Below, in pieces: positions 35,069 through 44,094 of a DNA stretch of 64,000 bases (the first letter of the stretch is position 1; each line of letters opens with the position of its first letter). The stretch comes from Rhodococcus opacus (GTDB lineage: Bacteria > Actinomycetota > Actinomycetes > Mycobacteriales > Mycobacteriaceae). The stretch covers positions 62,001 through 126,000 of the forward strand of contig NZ_JAAXPA010000005.1 in the NCBI RefSeq assembly GCF_012396235.1, in the 5' to 3' direction. The position numbers and the translations under genes were made by a program. The notes under the pieces were generated by a model. That model had not been told where the DNA came from. It ran no database searches and was given only the letters and a program-made list of their open reading frames with translations.

Positions 35069-36142
35069 TCAGCCCACGGCGCTGTCCGACCACTCCGGGT
35101 AGTCGATGTAACCCTTGTCGCCGCCCGAGTAGAAGGTGTCGAGATCGGGCATGGTCAGTTCGAGACCATCGCGCAGGCGACGCACCAAGTCCGGATTGGA
35201 GATGAAGTACCGACCGAATGCGATCAGGTCGCCGCCGCGTGCCAACCATCGATCGGCATTCGCCTTGTCGACGAAGTCTGCACTTCCGACAATTGCCGGG
35301 TTCACGATCAGCGGGCCGGTCCAGATTTCCCGGATCCGGTCGTTGACGTCGTCCGATGCAGTCTCGAGGATGTGAAGGTACGCCAATCCCAGCGGATTCA
35401 GGGCGTTGAGAAGGGTTGTGTACAGGCCTTCGGGATCGCTTTCGTTCATGTCGTGGAACTTTCCGCCGGGCGAGAATCTGATCCCCACCCGGTCGGCGCC
35501 GATGGCGGTACTGACGGCGGTAGCGACCTCGACCGCGAAGCGTACCCGGTTCTCGTGCGACCCGCCGTACTGGTCGGTGCGCTGATTGCTGTTGTCGGAC
35601 AGGAACTGCTGGATCAGGTAGCCGTTGGCGCCGTGGATCTCGACGCCGTCGAAGCCGGCAGCGATCGCGCGCTCGGCCGCCGCGACAAACACGTTGATCT
35701 GCTCTTGAATCTGCTCGACGGTCATCTCGACGGGAGTGACGAACGCGAGCCGACCACCGGAGTTGAAGATGGTGCCGTGGGCGGCGATGGGCGAGGCTCC
35801 GAGCGGCTGCATTCCGTTGATCTCCGGGTGCCCCACGCGGCCGCCGTGCATGAGCTGGGCGAAGATCCGGCCGCCGGCATCGTGAACAGACTGGGTGATC
35901 GGGCGCCAGGCCGCCTCCTGCTCATCGTTGTAGAGACCAGGAATGTTCGGCTCGGACTGTCCCTGCTTCGACGGCGAGATTCCCTCGCTCACAATGAGCC
36001 CCGCGCTGGCGCGTTGCGCGTAGTAGAGCGCGGCACTCTGGGATGGCAGTCCCGTCTCGGAGGCGCGAACCCGCGTCATGGGTGCCATGACGACTCGATT
36101 CGACAGCTCGAGTGGACCCAATTTGTATGTCTCGAACAACAT
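35069..36142 (-). CDS. Old Yellow Enzyme family flavoprotein, classical type
   Basis: 357 residues of the NemA/OYE class: VVMAPMTRVRASETGLPS, QLMHGGRVGHPE, the His-Asn substrate pair in EIHGANGYLIQQF, NQRTDQYGG and FGRYFISNPDLVRRL. Start at 36142 follows AAGGAG; the ATG at 36187 lacks one. Reduces activated alkenes such as cyclic enones (carvone-type), nitroesters or maleimides. Single gene with site L about 300 bp upstream. It complements the YqjM-type enzyme at 17751. Family members often also respond to electrophile stress, but the shared operator favours the catabolic role. Confidence 0.92.
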   Translation of the reverse strand: MLFETYKLGPLELSNRVVMAPMTRVRASETGLPSQSAALYYAQRASAGLIVSEGISPSKQGQSEPNIPGLYNDEQEAAWRPITQSVHDAGGRIFAQLMHGGRVGHPEINGMQPLGASPIAAHGTIFNSGGRLAFVTPVEMTVEQIQEQINVFVAAAERAIAAGFDGVEIHGANGYLIQQFLSDNSNQRTDQYGGSHENRVRFAVEVATAVSTAIGADRVGIRFSPGGKFHDMNESDPEGLYTTLLNALNPLGLAYLHILETASDDVNDRIREIWTGPLIVNPAIVGSADFVDKANADRWLARGGDLIAFGRYFISNPDLVRRLRDGLELTMPDLDTFYSGGDKGYIDYPEWSDSAVG

Positions 36143-36435
36143 GACCTGAGAACTCCTTAGGGTGGAAATGTTTGTCGGCCCGGTCACCGCCTGGCTTGCA
36201 TCGGCACCAGTAGTGCCCTTTGCGTGGCTAGGTGTCGACCGCGTTATCGGTGTTTGTCTGGTGCGCGTGAAATTCGGGTGTGTAATCGTCGGTCGAGCCC
36301 CGGGAGCTCAGTCTCATCGACGCAGTAAGACGAATCGACAGATATCGTTAATGCTCAGGTGGGGTTGATGTCTCGACTGAACTCTTCTGGTGCCACCGCG
36401 TGTGATCGTCTCCGATCGAAGTCCCTCTCCCGTGC

Positions 36436-36457
36436 AACAAACGTACGGACGTTCGTA
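36436..36457. promoter_or_regulatory. Strong regulon operator, site L (Old Yellow Enzyme)
   Basis: AACAAACG-TACGGA-CGTTCGTA: left arm identical to the reference and right arm 6 of 8; 294 bp from the start at 36142. Confidence 0.7.
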
Positions 36458-36612
36458 AGTATTAGCGGGAGAGTCCGATGTGTCAACCCTCACAGGGGGG
36501 CGCGCCGCCGGGTTCGTGTCACGGCCCGTGGCGATGTGGCGCGATCGGCGCCGACGGGTGCGCGTTCGGCGTCCGCAACTCTTGCGCCCACCTGAACTAT
36601 GATCTACGTTTC

Positions 36613-36634
36613 ATCCATCGAACGAGCGTTTGTA
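36613..36634. promoter_or_regulatory. Possible regulon operator, site M
   Basis: ATCCATCG-AACGAG-CGTTTGTA: right arm 7 of 8, left 5 of 8. It precedes the decayed NTF2-fold reading frame at 36804 and marks the right-hand limit of the regulon. Confidence 0.4.
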
Positions 36635-36803
36635 GGCTTTACTACGTTCGTCGCATCTACTTGGTCGTTCCCGACGCGCCGGTCGAATCGTCGGCCGCCC
36701 TTCTGGCTGCGCGACGTATCCGTAGCAAACACGGACGGCTCGCAGTAGATCCAGCCCAGCGCTCCCACCGGACCGGATAGGTATCCCTAGGCGAGGAGGA
36801 TCC

Positions 36804-37070
36804 GTGATCGTTTCAGAGTCAACAACTGCGGACACGCGAGAAGTGACGAGTCACCATGTTCCAGACCCTATCGACAAGCTGTGCGCCCTCGAGGAGATTC
36901 GCAGCTGAAGTCACGAGTCGGATACCGCCGCAACATCCAACATCACGATCCGCTCGAAGATCGACCCTTCGCGCACATCTCAGCGTCCGAGGCCACAGCC
37001 CGGTGGGACCGCCTCCCCATCCCATCGGCAGTGCCCCGTCCAGTTCCCAAACAGGAGTCAACATGTCACG
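36804..37070 (+). pseudogene. Possible decayed SnoaL/NTF2-fold gene
   Basis: A GTG frame reads DPIDKLCALEEIRS then stops. Shifting by one base gives EEIRQLKSR, matching the conserved first helix of SnoaL-type proteins (compare AIEQLKYRY in the protein at 22763), and the frame continues with RRNIQHHDPLEDRPF. Nothing recognisable follows beyond about 37070. Read as a frame-shifted, decayed copy; the resemblance rests on one short helix. The rest of the 36143-37158 gap contains only sites L and M that I can identify. Confidence 0.35.
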
Positions 37071-37158
37071 GTGAGGGCTCGTGCCGTGATCAGCGATAAC
37101 GCTTCCCTGCCGAAGCGTGCCTGGGTAGCGGCCAGAGCGCGTCGCTGGCGGTAACTCA

Positions 37159-40100
37159 TCAGATCCTGTGCGGCGCCTCTGCAGTCACCAGGTCCGCGAG
37201 GAAAGTGGCAGGGACCGATGCCCAGTCTCTACGCCACCGCCCGGCGACCTGATCGTCCCGCAGCGCCGCGATGAGCGAGACGATGTGTGGTCCACCATCG
37301 GGAAGATGACGTACGAGGCCCAGCTCGGCGCATTGTGCTGCGATCGAGGTGAGCAGTTCCTTGGCTTCGTCGACGCGGCCCGAGGCGGACAAACAGGCCA
37401 CGAGTAACCTTCTGGCCTGCATCAACAGCCTGTGTGCGCCGCGGCCTTCGAGTCGGTTCGTCCACTCCTGTGCCCATGTGCAGGCGAGGTCGGCCTGGTC
37501 CGGTGAATGCTCGTCGAGCAGCCGTCTGGTGGCTGTTGCCTCTTCGACCTGCGCCGTCAGTGCCTCGATTCCGTCCACCGGTCGTCGACGAGAGCAATAT
37601 TCTGCGGGCGGCGAGACCGCGATATCGGAGCTCAGGGGAAGCCCCAGCCTGATCCGTTCATTCTCGACGTTTGCTCGCAATCGCGGAAGAGACAGTGTCA
37701 CAGCGATCCTCGCCCCCTCATCGAGTCGCTGCGCTGCCGCTATTCGGTCGCCCCGCAGGGCCTTGATACGCGCCCCGAGGACATACCGAGGGATCTTGAA
37801 CTCCACGAGACCGCCCTCGCCCCCAAGCTCATAGCCTTCGTCGAGCAACTGTTCGGCTTCGTCGATCTCGCCCTGTTCGTACAACAACGCGCCGAGGAGA
37901 GAATCGGCCAGGCGCGCGGCCTCCGAGTGCGTACCACCCATCTTCCTTGCCACACGGACGCCAGCCCGGAAGCTGCTTTCCGCCGCGGCGACATCGAGTT
38001 GCTCGTAGGCGGCGAGGCCGGCGAAACAGTGCCCGTGCATCACCAGGTACGGACCGTTGGTTCGCGCATGAAATGCGAAGGCCCATTCCTGCAATCGGCG
38101 TGCTTCGTCGAAATCGAACTGGTATGTCGCGCGGTAGGTTGCCATGTTCGCGGCGCTCGACACAACCCACGGCCGCAACGTGTCCAGCCGCGGCAGGCAT
38201 GCCTGGACCAACTCGTCCGCGCCGTCGATTCGGTCCGCCCGGAACCGAATAACGCCCCGCATCACGGCGACCTCTACTCTCAGATCGGCGACCTCGTCGG
38301 TGGAGGGAACACGATCGAGCGTTGATTCGACGAGGTCGAGTGCTCTCTGTGCAGGTTCGGCCCGGTGCAGCATGATATTGGCCCAGGCTACGGCGAGTTG
38401 CAACCACGGACGTGACTCCGTCAGCGCGGGAGGGAGTTTCGCGACCATCCCGAGGAGGGTCGTCATGTGCGAGTACTCGATCAGGTGCATCCCATCGCGC
38501 TCGACGAGCTCGACCGCCCGGACCTGATCCCCAGCCATGAGTGCGTGATCGACGGCCTCGCCGAGCAACTCGTGATCGGCGAACCAGGTCGATGCCGTGC
38601 GGTGAAGTTCGTCGATCCGCTCGGGTTGATCACGCTCGAGTCGTCGTTGCAGGAACTCGGCGAACACGTGGTTGTACCGGAACCACACTCCGTCCTCGTC
38701 CACCCGTCGCAGGAACAGATCCCGCTCCTCGATTATTTCGAGTAGCGCCTGCCCGCGTGACACGTGCGCCAGCGCGCCCGCAAGGCTCCCGCTGATCCGT
38801 TCGGTAACCGACGTCGCCAGCAGAAAATCGAGGATCTCCGGTTCCAACGTGTCGAGCACGTTCTCGGCGAGGAACTCGCCGATGGCGTGATGCCGACCCG
38901 ACATGTGCCCGATCAGTTCGGTGGGGTCGTCGCGTCCGCGCAGTGACAGGTACGCCAATTGCAGCGCCGCCACCCACCCGTCGGTCGAGTCCCGCAGGTC
39001 CGCGATATCCTCTTGCTCCAGCTCCAGTCCGCCCAGGTCGACCAGGAAGGATCGTGTCTCATTCTCATCGAAACGTAATGCTGTGTAGTCGATTTCGACG
39101 AGTTCATCACGCACGCGCATTCTACTCATCGGAAGGCCGGACCGGGTGCGGCTTGCCACGACGACCTGGAGGTGGTGGCAGCCGTTGTCGAGTAGGAATC
39201 CCATGGCTCCGCGTGTCCCGGCGTCGGTGACCCGGTGCCAGTCGTCGATCACGATCGCCACCCGCTCACCGCGGGCGTGGATCTCGTTGATCAGTGAAGA
39301 CAGGACGTACTGCTCGGCCTCGTCGCCGTGCTCGTCGAGCGCCTGCCCGAGGTCGCGCGCCAGGGTCGGGCGGACCCGTCTGATCGCCTCGACCAGATGC
39401 GAGAGAAACCACACCACGTTGTTGTCATCGTGATCGACCGTCAGCCATGCGACCGCCACACTCTCCTCTGTCAGCACTTCACCCCATTGGGCGGCGAGGG
39501 TGCTCTTGCCGAATCCGGCCGGCGCGTGAATGACCGTCAACCGGCGCCGCTGTCCAGCGCGTAGGGAGTCGATGAGTTGTCTACGCTCGACCAGTTGCCG
39601 GGTCGGCGTGGGCGGGCGGAATCGGGTGGAGGGGGCGGGCGGCGTCCCTGTCGTCGCTGCATCGTTCCGGCCGGCCGTCGTCATCGGGCCGGACCTGCCC
39701 GACGCAGTCCTGGTCGAGGCGCCGCGGCGATGTTCGTCCTGGGTCTGCGTTCCGAGGTCGGTGGGTAGGGCCATCTCGTCGGCGGGCAGGCCGTTGCGAA
39801 GTTGGGCTTCGCGCAGTTCCTCCCCGAACTCGGCGGCAGTCGACGCACGATCGTCTGGCTCCCGGGACATCGCCCTCTCGATCGCGGCACATACGTCGGC
39901 GGGTATGTCCTCCCCACGCAATTCCGGCACCGGGTGAGAGGTGATCCGCAGGAATTGGGCCATCACCTGCTCGCCGCTGCGTCGCTCGAACGCGGCATGC
40001 CCGGTGATCGCGCAAAACAGCGTCGCTCCGAGGCCGTACACGTCCGACGCCGGGGTGGGGGGCCGGCCCCCGAGCACCTCGGGTGCGGTGAACGCCGGTG

Positions 40101-40659
40101 AGCCGACCACCGCGCGCGTCGAGGTCTCGAAGCCACCCGCGATGCGTGCGATCCCGAAATCGGTCAACTGCGGTTCCCCGTAGTCCGTCAGCAGGATGTT
40201 CGCGGGCTTGACGTCCCGATGTACGGTGCCGATCCGGTGCGCGGTCTCGAGCGCGCCCGAGATCTTCACACCGAGTCGAACCGCCTCCCGCCACTCGATC
40301 GGGCCCGTGCGGTGGATCCGTGTCGCCAGCGAACCGTGCGGGTGGTAGTGCATCACAATGTACGGTTGCCCGCTGGTGGTGGCGCCGACCTGCAGAATGT
40401 TGGCGATGTTCGGGTGCCCGGACAGCCGGCCCATAGCCCGTTGCTCACGAATGAACCGCTCGAGGTTGTCCGGATCCAGATCGGCGGTGAGAACCTTCAC
40501 TGCGACGGTGCGGTCGAGGGATGGCTGCAGGCAGCGGTAGACGACGCCGAAGCCACCCCGACCGACCTCCCGGGCATCGTCGAACCCCGCCGCGGCCAAC
40601 TCCGTGGCGATATCCGGGGTCAGATCACGCTGTGTCGCCGTTGGATCGTATTCGGCCAC
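37159..40659 (-). CDS. pknK: PknK-type Ser/Thr kinase fused to MalT-like ATPase/TPR region
   Basis: 1166 residues. Kinase domain from about 20 to 290: glycine loop VGRGGFGVVY, ATP Lys at 55 in VAVKVL, catalytic HRDVKPANI near 150, DFG in LTDFGIAR, and GSPAFTAPEV. After a Pro/Thr/Arg-rich linker comes a STAND-type ATPase with Walker A in HAPAGFGKST near 380 and a DDWHRV Walker B. The rest is a long helical TPR-like repeat region. Length and order match mycobacterial PknK (about 1110 residues), a regulator of stationary-phase and secondary metabolism genes. No transmembrane helix is apparent, so it is cytosolic. It is monocistronic, with no regulon operator upstream. Confidence 0.92.
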   Translation of the reverse strand: MAEYDPTATQRDLTPDIATELAAAGFDDAREVGRGGFGVVYRCLQPSLDRTVAVKVLTADLDPDNLERFIREQRAMGRLSGHPNIANILQVGATTSGQPYIVMHYHPHGSLATRIHRTGPIEWREAVRLGVKISGALETAHRIGTVHRDVKPANILLTDYGEPQLTDFGIARIAGGFETSTRAVVGSPAFTAPEVLGGRPPTPASDVYGLGATLFCAITGHAAFERRSGEQVMAQFLRITSHPVPELRGEDIPADVCAAIERAMSREPDDRASTAAEFGEELREAQLRNGLPADEMALPTDLGTQTQDEHRRGASTRTASGRSGPMTTAGRNDAATTGTPPAPSTRFRPPTPTRQLVERRQLIDSLRAGQRRRLTVIHAPAGFGKSTLAAQWGEVLTEESVAVAWLTVDHDDNNVVWFLSHLVEAIRRVRPTLARDLGQALDEHGDEAEQYVLSSLINEIHARGERVAIVIDDWHRVTDAGTRGAMGFLLDNGCHHLQVVVASRTRSGLPMSRMRVRDELVEIDYTALRFDENETRSFLVDLGGLELEQEDIADLRDSTDGWVAALQLAYLSLRGRDDPTELIGHMSGRHHAIGEFLAENVLDTLEPEILDFLLATSVTERISGSLAGALAHVSRGQALLEIIEERDLFLRRVDEDGVWFRYNHVFAEFLQRRLERDQPERIDELHRTASTWFADHELLGEAVDHALMAGDQVRAVELVERDGMHLIEYSHMTTLLGMVAKLPPALTESRPWLQLAVAWANIMLHRAEPAQRALDLVESTLDRVPSTDEVADLRVEVAVMRGVIRFRADRIDGADELVQACLPRLDTLRPWVVSSAANMATYRATYQFDFDEARRLQEWAFAFHARTNGPYLVMHGHCFAGLAAYEQLDVAAAESSFRAGVRVARKMGGTHSEAARLADSLLGALLYEQGEIDEAEQLLDEGYELGGEGGLVEFKIPRYVLGARIKALRGDRIAAAQRLDEGARIAVTLSLPRLRANVENERIRLGLPLSSDIAVSPPAEYCSRRRPVDGIEALTAQVEEATATRRLLDEHSPDQADLACTWAQEWTNRLEGRGAHRLLMQARRLLVACLSASGRVDEAKELLTSIAAQCAELGLVRHLPDGGPHIVSLIAALRDDQVAGRWRRDWASVPATFLADLVTAEAPHRI

Positions 40660-41069
40660 GGCCGACCTCGATCCCGTGCCTCGGTGTCCGCAATCGCGGT
40701 GTCATGCACATCACCTCTCCAGCGTTAATGCGAGCATAACCCCGATCCGAACTCTCGAATCGTCGGTGAATAGTTAATTCGAGCGGCTCACGCGGTTAGC
40801 CGGGGGCCCAGGTCGAGGTCGCTGGTCCGTCGAGGCAAGATCGAGTAGCGCTCGCACTGTTTCCCACGGCTGCGGTGCCGCCGCAACCCTCGGTGATGCC
40901 GACCAGGGCGGCTGAGCTATTCCCGACCGGACTATAAGAAATCGGGAGTCGTTGTGCCCGCATCGATTTAGGTTTCCTTTGGCGGCTCGCGGGACTCGTG
41001 CAGACCTCCGCGCTGCTCGTGGGTGGTTGAGCAATACGATTCCGAATCCTGACCTGCTTCATCGTCGTT
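40660..41069. other. Intergenic region between pknK and the YciI gene
   Basis: No gene I can support. It must hold the pknK promoter at its left end. CTCGAAT (40754-40760) and ATTCGAG (40777-40783) form a 7-bp inverted repeat with a 16-base spacer in an AT-richer patch, a possible operator. Confidence 0.45.
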
Positions 41070-41348
41070 CTAGAGACGGCCCATCACCGGCGTCCACTCG
41101 ACGATGCGATGGTCCGGTACCAGGCCGTGGATGACGAAGGGATCGTGCGTGAAGAGCTGTGCGACCGTGTCGCTCGTATCGGACTCGACGAGGATGAAGG
41201 CACCGCTGTCATCGGCGTACGGACCGCAGGCGACGACTGTCTGGCGGTCGACCAGTTCGGAGAGCCATGCTCGGTGTGCCGATCGGTACGTGTCACGGCC
41301 TGCGGCGGTGTGGGCTGAGTAGGTGTATTCGACGACGAAGAGCGGCAT
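41070..41348 (-). CDS. YciI-like protein
   Basis: 92 residues with the YciI pattern: FVVEYTYSA at the start, an RSAHRAWLSELVDRQTVVACGPYADDSGAFILVE core containing the conserved His and Asp, and a FTHDPFVIHGLV helix. Dimeric ferredoxin-like fold; some relatives are dehydrochlorinase-like or muconolactone isomerase-like. It lies after the transporter gene, past a terminator, as the last gene of the 43919-41070 run. Function unknown. Confidence 0.82.
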   Translation of the reverse strand: MPLFVVEYTYSAHTAAGRDTYRSAHRAWLSELVDRQTVVACGPYADDSGAFILVESDTSDTVAQLFTHDPFVIHGLVPDHRIVEWTPVMGRL

Positions 41349-41396
41349 GGTTTTCTGATTCCTCGGGGTTGCCTCAGGGGGTGGATGCAGCAGTCG

Positions 41397-41427
41397 AGCG
41401 GCACACTGCGGTGCGCAGTGTGCCGCT
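41397..41427 (-). terminator. 14-bp hairpin after the Nramp-related gene
   Basis: AGCGGCACACTGCG (41397-41410) and CGCAGTGTGCCGCT (41414-41427) pair around GTG, 12 bp beyond the transporter stop. Confidence 0.8.
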
Positions 41428-41438
41428 TCATGTCGGTG

Positions 41439-42737
41439 TCAGCCGAGCAGTTCGTAGATCAGCAGTCCGGACAGGGACAGGATCGAGAGGAATCCCAGAG
41501 CGCCGATGATGTTCTTCCACCAGGTGTTGCGGAGGTTGCCCATCAGCTGACGGTTGTTGCTCATCACGAAGAGCAGGAGCCCGAGGAACGGTGCGATCAG
41601 CACGGTCAACGCCTGGGCGAAGATGATCAGCTGGACAGGGGATTTCGTGAACAGGATCGTGATCAGGAGTCCGAAGCCGAGGATCACGGCGCTGGTGCGT
41701 TTGGCTGTCGGTGTGCTGGGGGACGGTCCTTTTCCGAGCGCGTCGGAGAGCATGGTGCCTCCGGCGGTGGCGTTGGCGACCATCGCGGAGAACGCGGCCC
41801 CGGACAGCCCGAGCGCGAAGATCGTCGATCCGATCGGGCCGGCGATGGGTTCGAAGATCTTGGCCAGCCCTGCGAGGGTGGTTGCTTCGGTGTTCTGCCG
41901 GCCGAGGACGGCGGCGGCAACGATGATCACGAGAGAGGTCATGATGCCGGGTGCCACGATGCCCGGGATGGTGTCGGCGATGGTGGTTTGCCGGTATTCG
42001 GCCGCGGTGCGCTTACGTTCGTGGGTGCCGTAGGACGTGAAGAAAGCTGCGTTGAGGGAGAAGTTGGTGCCGACGAGGGCGACGACGAGCAGTTGTCCAC
42101 CCGGCGGGATGCTCGGGACGAGTCCGTGCACGGCCTGGAACCAGTCGGGCTGGGCGATGACGGCGCTGAAGACGAAGGTGGCCGCGAGGAGAGCGACGAT
42201 CACCAGCAGGACGCGTTCGACGGTTCGATAGACGTTGCGGAACAGCAGGATCAGTCCGACGAAGACTGTGCAGACGGCGGACCACACTATCGGGGACCCG
42301 CCGAAGACCATCGACAATCCCAGGCCGGATCCGACGGCGTTGCCCACGGAGAAACACAGGGTGATGATGAAGACTCCGACGCCGGCGGAGACGCCGACGC
42401 GTCGGCCCAGGACGTCCTTGACCGAGCTGATCATGGACACGGGGGTGCGGATGCCGAGGCGGACGCTCATGTCGGCGTAGACCAGCATGAAGATCGTCGA
42501 GACGGCGATCACCCAGATCAGGGAGTAGCTGTACTCGCTGCCGGCCTGGACGGCACTGGCGAGGTTGCCGGGCCCGAACTGCCACGCCCCGGCGATGAAT
42601 GCGGGACCGGCCATGGCCAGGGTTCGAACCCAGTACCGGCGCTGGGGCCGGACGCGACCTCCGGGCGGCGGAGGGGTGCCTGCGACCACTGAACCGCCTC
42701 CGACGGGATCGGCTGATGTGCGAGATGGCTGACTCAT
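41439..42737 (-). CDS. Nramp-related transporter without the metal motif
   Basis: 432 residues, about 11 transmembrane helices, clearly of the Nramp fold (TM1 region AGPAFIAGAWQFGPGNLASAVQAGSEYSY, but written here only in part as FGPGN). Canonical Nramp proteins have DPGN in TM1 and a Met-Pro-His in TM6 that bind Mn/Fe; here the Asp is Gly and the TM6 region reads SLNAAFFTSYGTHE with no MPH. Start ATG at 42737. It is followed by YciI and preceded by a DapA-type aldolase under LacI control, an odd setting for metal uptake. It may carry another ion or an organic substrate. Confidence 0.82.
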   Translation of the reverse strand: MSQPSRTSADPVGGGSVVAGTPPPPGGRVRPQRRYWVRTLAMAGPAFIAGAWQFGPGNLASAVQAGSEYSYSLIWVIAVSTIFMLVYADMSVRLGIRTPVSMISSVKDVLGRRVGVSAGVGVFIITLCFSVGNAVGSGLGLSMVFGGSPIVWSAVCTVFVGLILLFRNVYRTVERVLLVIVALLAATFVFSAVIAQPDWFQAVHGLVPSIPPGGQLLVVALVGTNFSLNAAFFTSYGTHERKRTAAEYRQTTIADTIPGIVAPGIMTSLVIIVAAAVLGRQNTEATTLAGLAKIFEPIAGPIGSTIFALGLSGAAFSAMVANATAGGTMLSDALGKGPSPSTPTAKRTSAVILGFGLLITILFTKSPVQLIIFAQALTVLIAPFLGLLLFVMSNNRQLMGNLRNTWWKNIIGALGFLSILSLSGLLIYELLG

Positions 42738-42980
42738 CGATGAGCCTACTTTCTGGTGTTCGAACCGCAGACGAGGAGTGTGGCGCAACTGACGATGGGG
42801 CATCCGACGCTGCCGGCTCGGAAGGGCGAACGGAACCCGCGGCCGGGAGTGGGTGGGCCGGGTCTGCTGGGCGGTGCCGGCCGGCCCGGGGTGTCCGGGC
42901 CGGGCGGCAGAACCGGCACGCGGCGCGGTGGCACCGCGTGCGGCGGATTCGGTGAATCCGAGGTGACGGGTCGAGCGGGG

Positions 42981-43919
42981 TCAGGCGTGGGCGACGACCG
43001 AGGTCAGCTCGGCCGACTGCAGCGCAGCGGCGATTTCGGCACCGGCACCCTCGGCCAGTGGCAGCAACGGTGAGCGCACGGTGGCGTGTTCGAGGATTCC
43101 GCGGGCGACGAGGCCTTCCTTGAGGGCGACGGTGCCTTCCATGTGCGAGCCGCGGTGGTAGACGTTCGCCGTCACCGGCAGGAGGCGGTCGTGGATCGCT
43201 CGGGCCGCGGGGTAGTCCTTGGCCTTGCCTGCCGCAATGAGTTCGACCAGCGGCTCGGGTGCGAGTCCGCCGTAGCCGACCAGCAGGCCGTCGACGTCGA
43301 AGATGGTGTGCAGAAGGTACTCGTCGTGGCAGCTCAGGATCTGCAGGTCGGGGTTCTCACGGCGCAGGACCGGGATCTCACGGTCCCAGCGGCGCATGTT
43401 CCGCACACCGTTCTTGGTGGCGAACACACCGGGCTGGGCGGCGATCTCGAGCTGGGTGTCCAGGTTGTACGTGGCCTTGGTGGCGTCGGGGTACTGGAAC
43501 AGGATCAGCGGCAGCCCGGACCCTTCGTGGATCGCCTTGTACCGATCCTGCGGGGCGCCGTCCTGGTAACCGAACCGCAGCCATCCGTGGGAGGGGTACA
43601 CCAGGCCGGCCGAGGCGCCCGCGTCGACCGCGCGGCGAGCCTCCTCCACGGAGACGGCGGTGCCTTCGCCGGTGATGCCGGCGATGATCGGCAGCCGGCC
43701 GTCGACGGAGTCCTTGAAAGCGGCGATGACGCGAACCTGCTCGTCCTGGGTGAGGAAGGTGCCCTCGCCGGCGTGGCCGAGTACGACCAGACCCTTGACG
43801 CCGTCGACGCTGCCGAGCCACGAGCCGAGGCGCTGGATGGCGTCGTAGTCGACGGCGCCGTCACGGGTGAAGGGTGTCACCGGCGCCGGGGTGAGGCCGC
43901 GGAGGTCGAGTGTGCTCAT
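42981..43919 (-). CDS. Dihydrodipicolinate synthase (DapA)-family aldolase/hydro-lyase
   Basis: 312-residue TIM-barrel lyase forming a Schiff base with a Lys. Visible: GHAGEGTFLTQDEQ (where DapA has GTTGE), LFQYPDAT with the Tyr, and the FATKNGVRN strand with the candidate Schiff-base Lys. The ATG at 43919 is downstream of the LacI-type operator. Relatives include sugar-acid aldolases, KDG/KDPG enzymes and aromatic-aldehyde lyases. Catabolic rather than lysine biosynthetic, judging from the LacI regulator and transporter beside it. Confidence 0.87.
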   Translation of the reverse strand: MSTLDLRGLTPAPVTPFTRDGAVDYDAIQRLGSWLGSVDGVKGLVVLGHAGEGTFLTQDEQVRVIAAFKDSVDGRLPIIAGITGEGTAVSVEEARRAVDAGASAGLVYPSHGWLRFGYQDGAPQDRYKAIHEGSGLPLILFQYPDATKATYNLDTQLEIAAQPGVFATKNGVRNMRRWDREIPVLRRENPDLQILSCHDEYLLHTIFDVDGLLVGYGGLAPEPLVELIAAGKAKDYPAARAIHDRLLPVTANVYHRGSHMEGTVALKEGLVARGILEHATVRSPLLPLAEGAGAEIAAALQSAELTSVVAHA

Positions 43920-43953
43920 GATCGCTCTTTTCCATCGAAGGAGACGTTGTGCA

Positions 43954-43975
43954 AACGTTCCCGGGAACGTTCCCG
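43954..43975. promoter_or_regulatory. Nested LacI-type operator palindromes
   Basis: AACGTTCCCGGGAACGTT (43954-43971) is a perfect palindrome that overlaps a second one, CGGGAACGTTCCCG (43962-43975). The central AACGTT half-sites are typical of LacI-family operators. Between the aldolase and the divergent LacI gene. Confidence 0.75.
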
Positions 43976-44094
43976 TGAACGATTTCATCGTGCGATACGA
44001 TCGTGTCTGTGTCAAGGGTCACGTTCCGAATCGGATGTGATCAGGCCTTACCTCACGCGCGGAGGGCCGGGCCGAGGCGGTAGAGAGGAAGACC

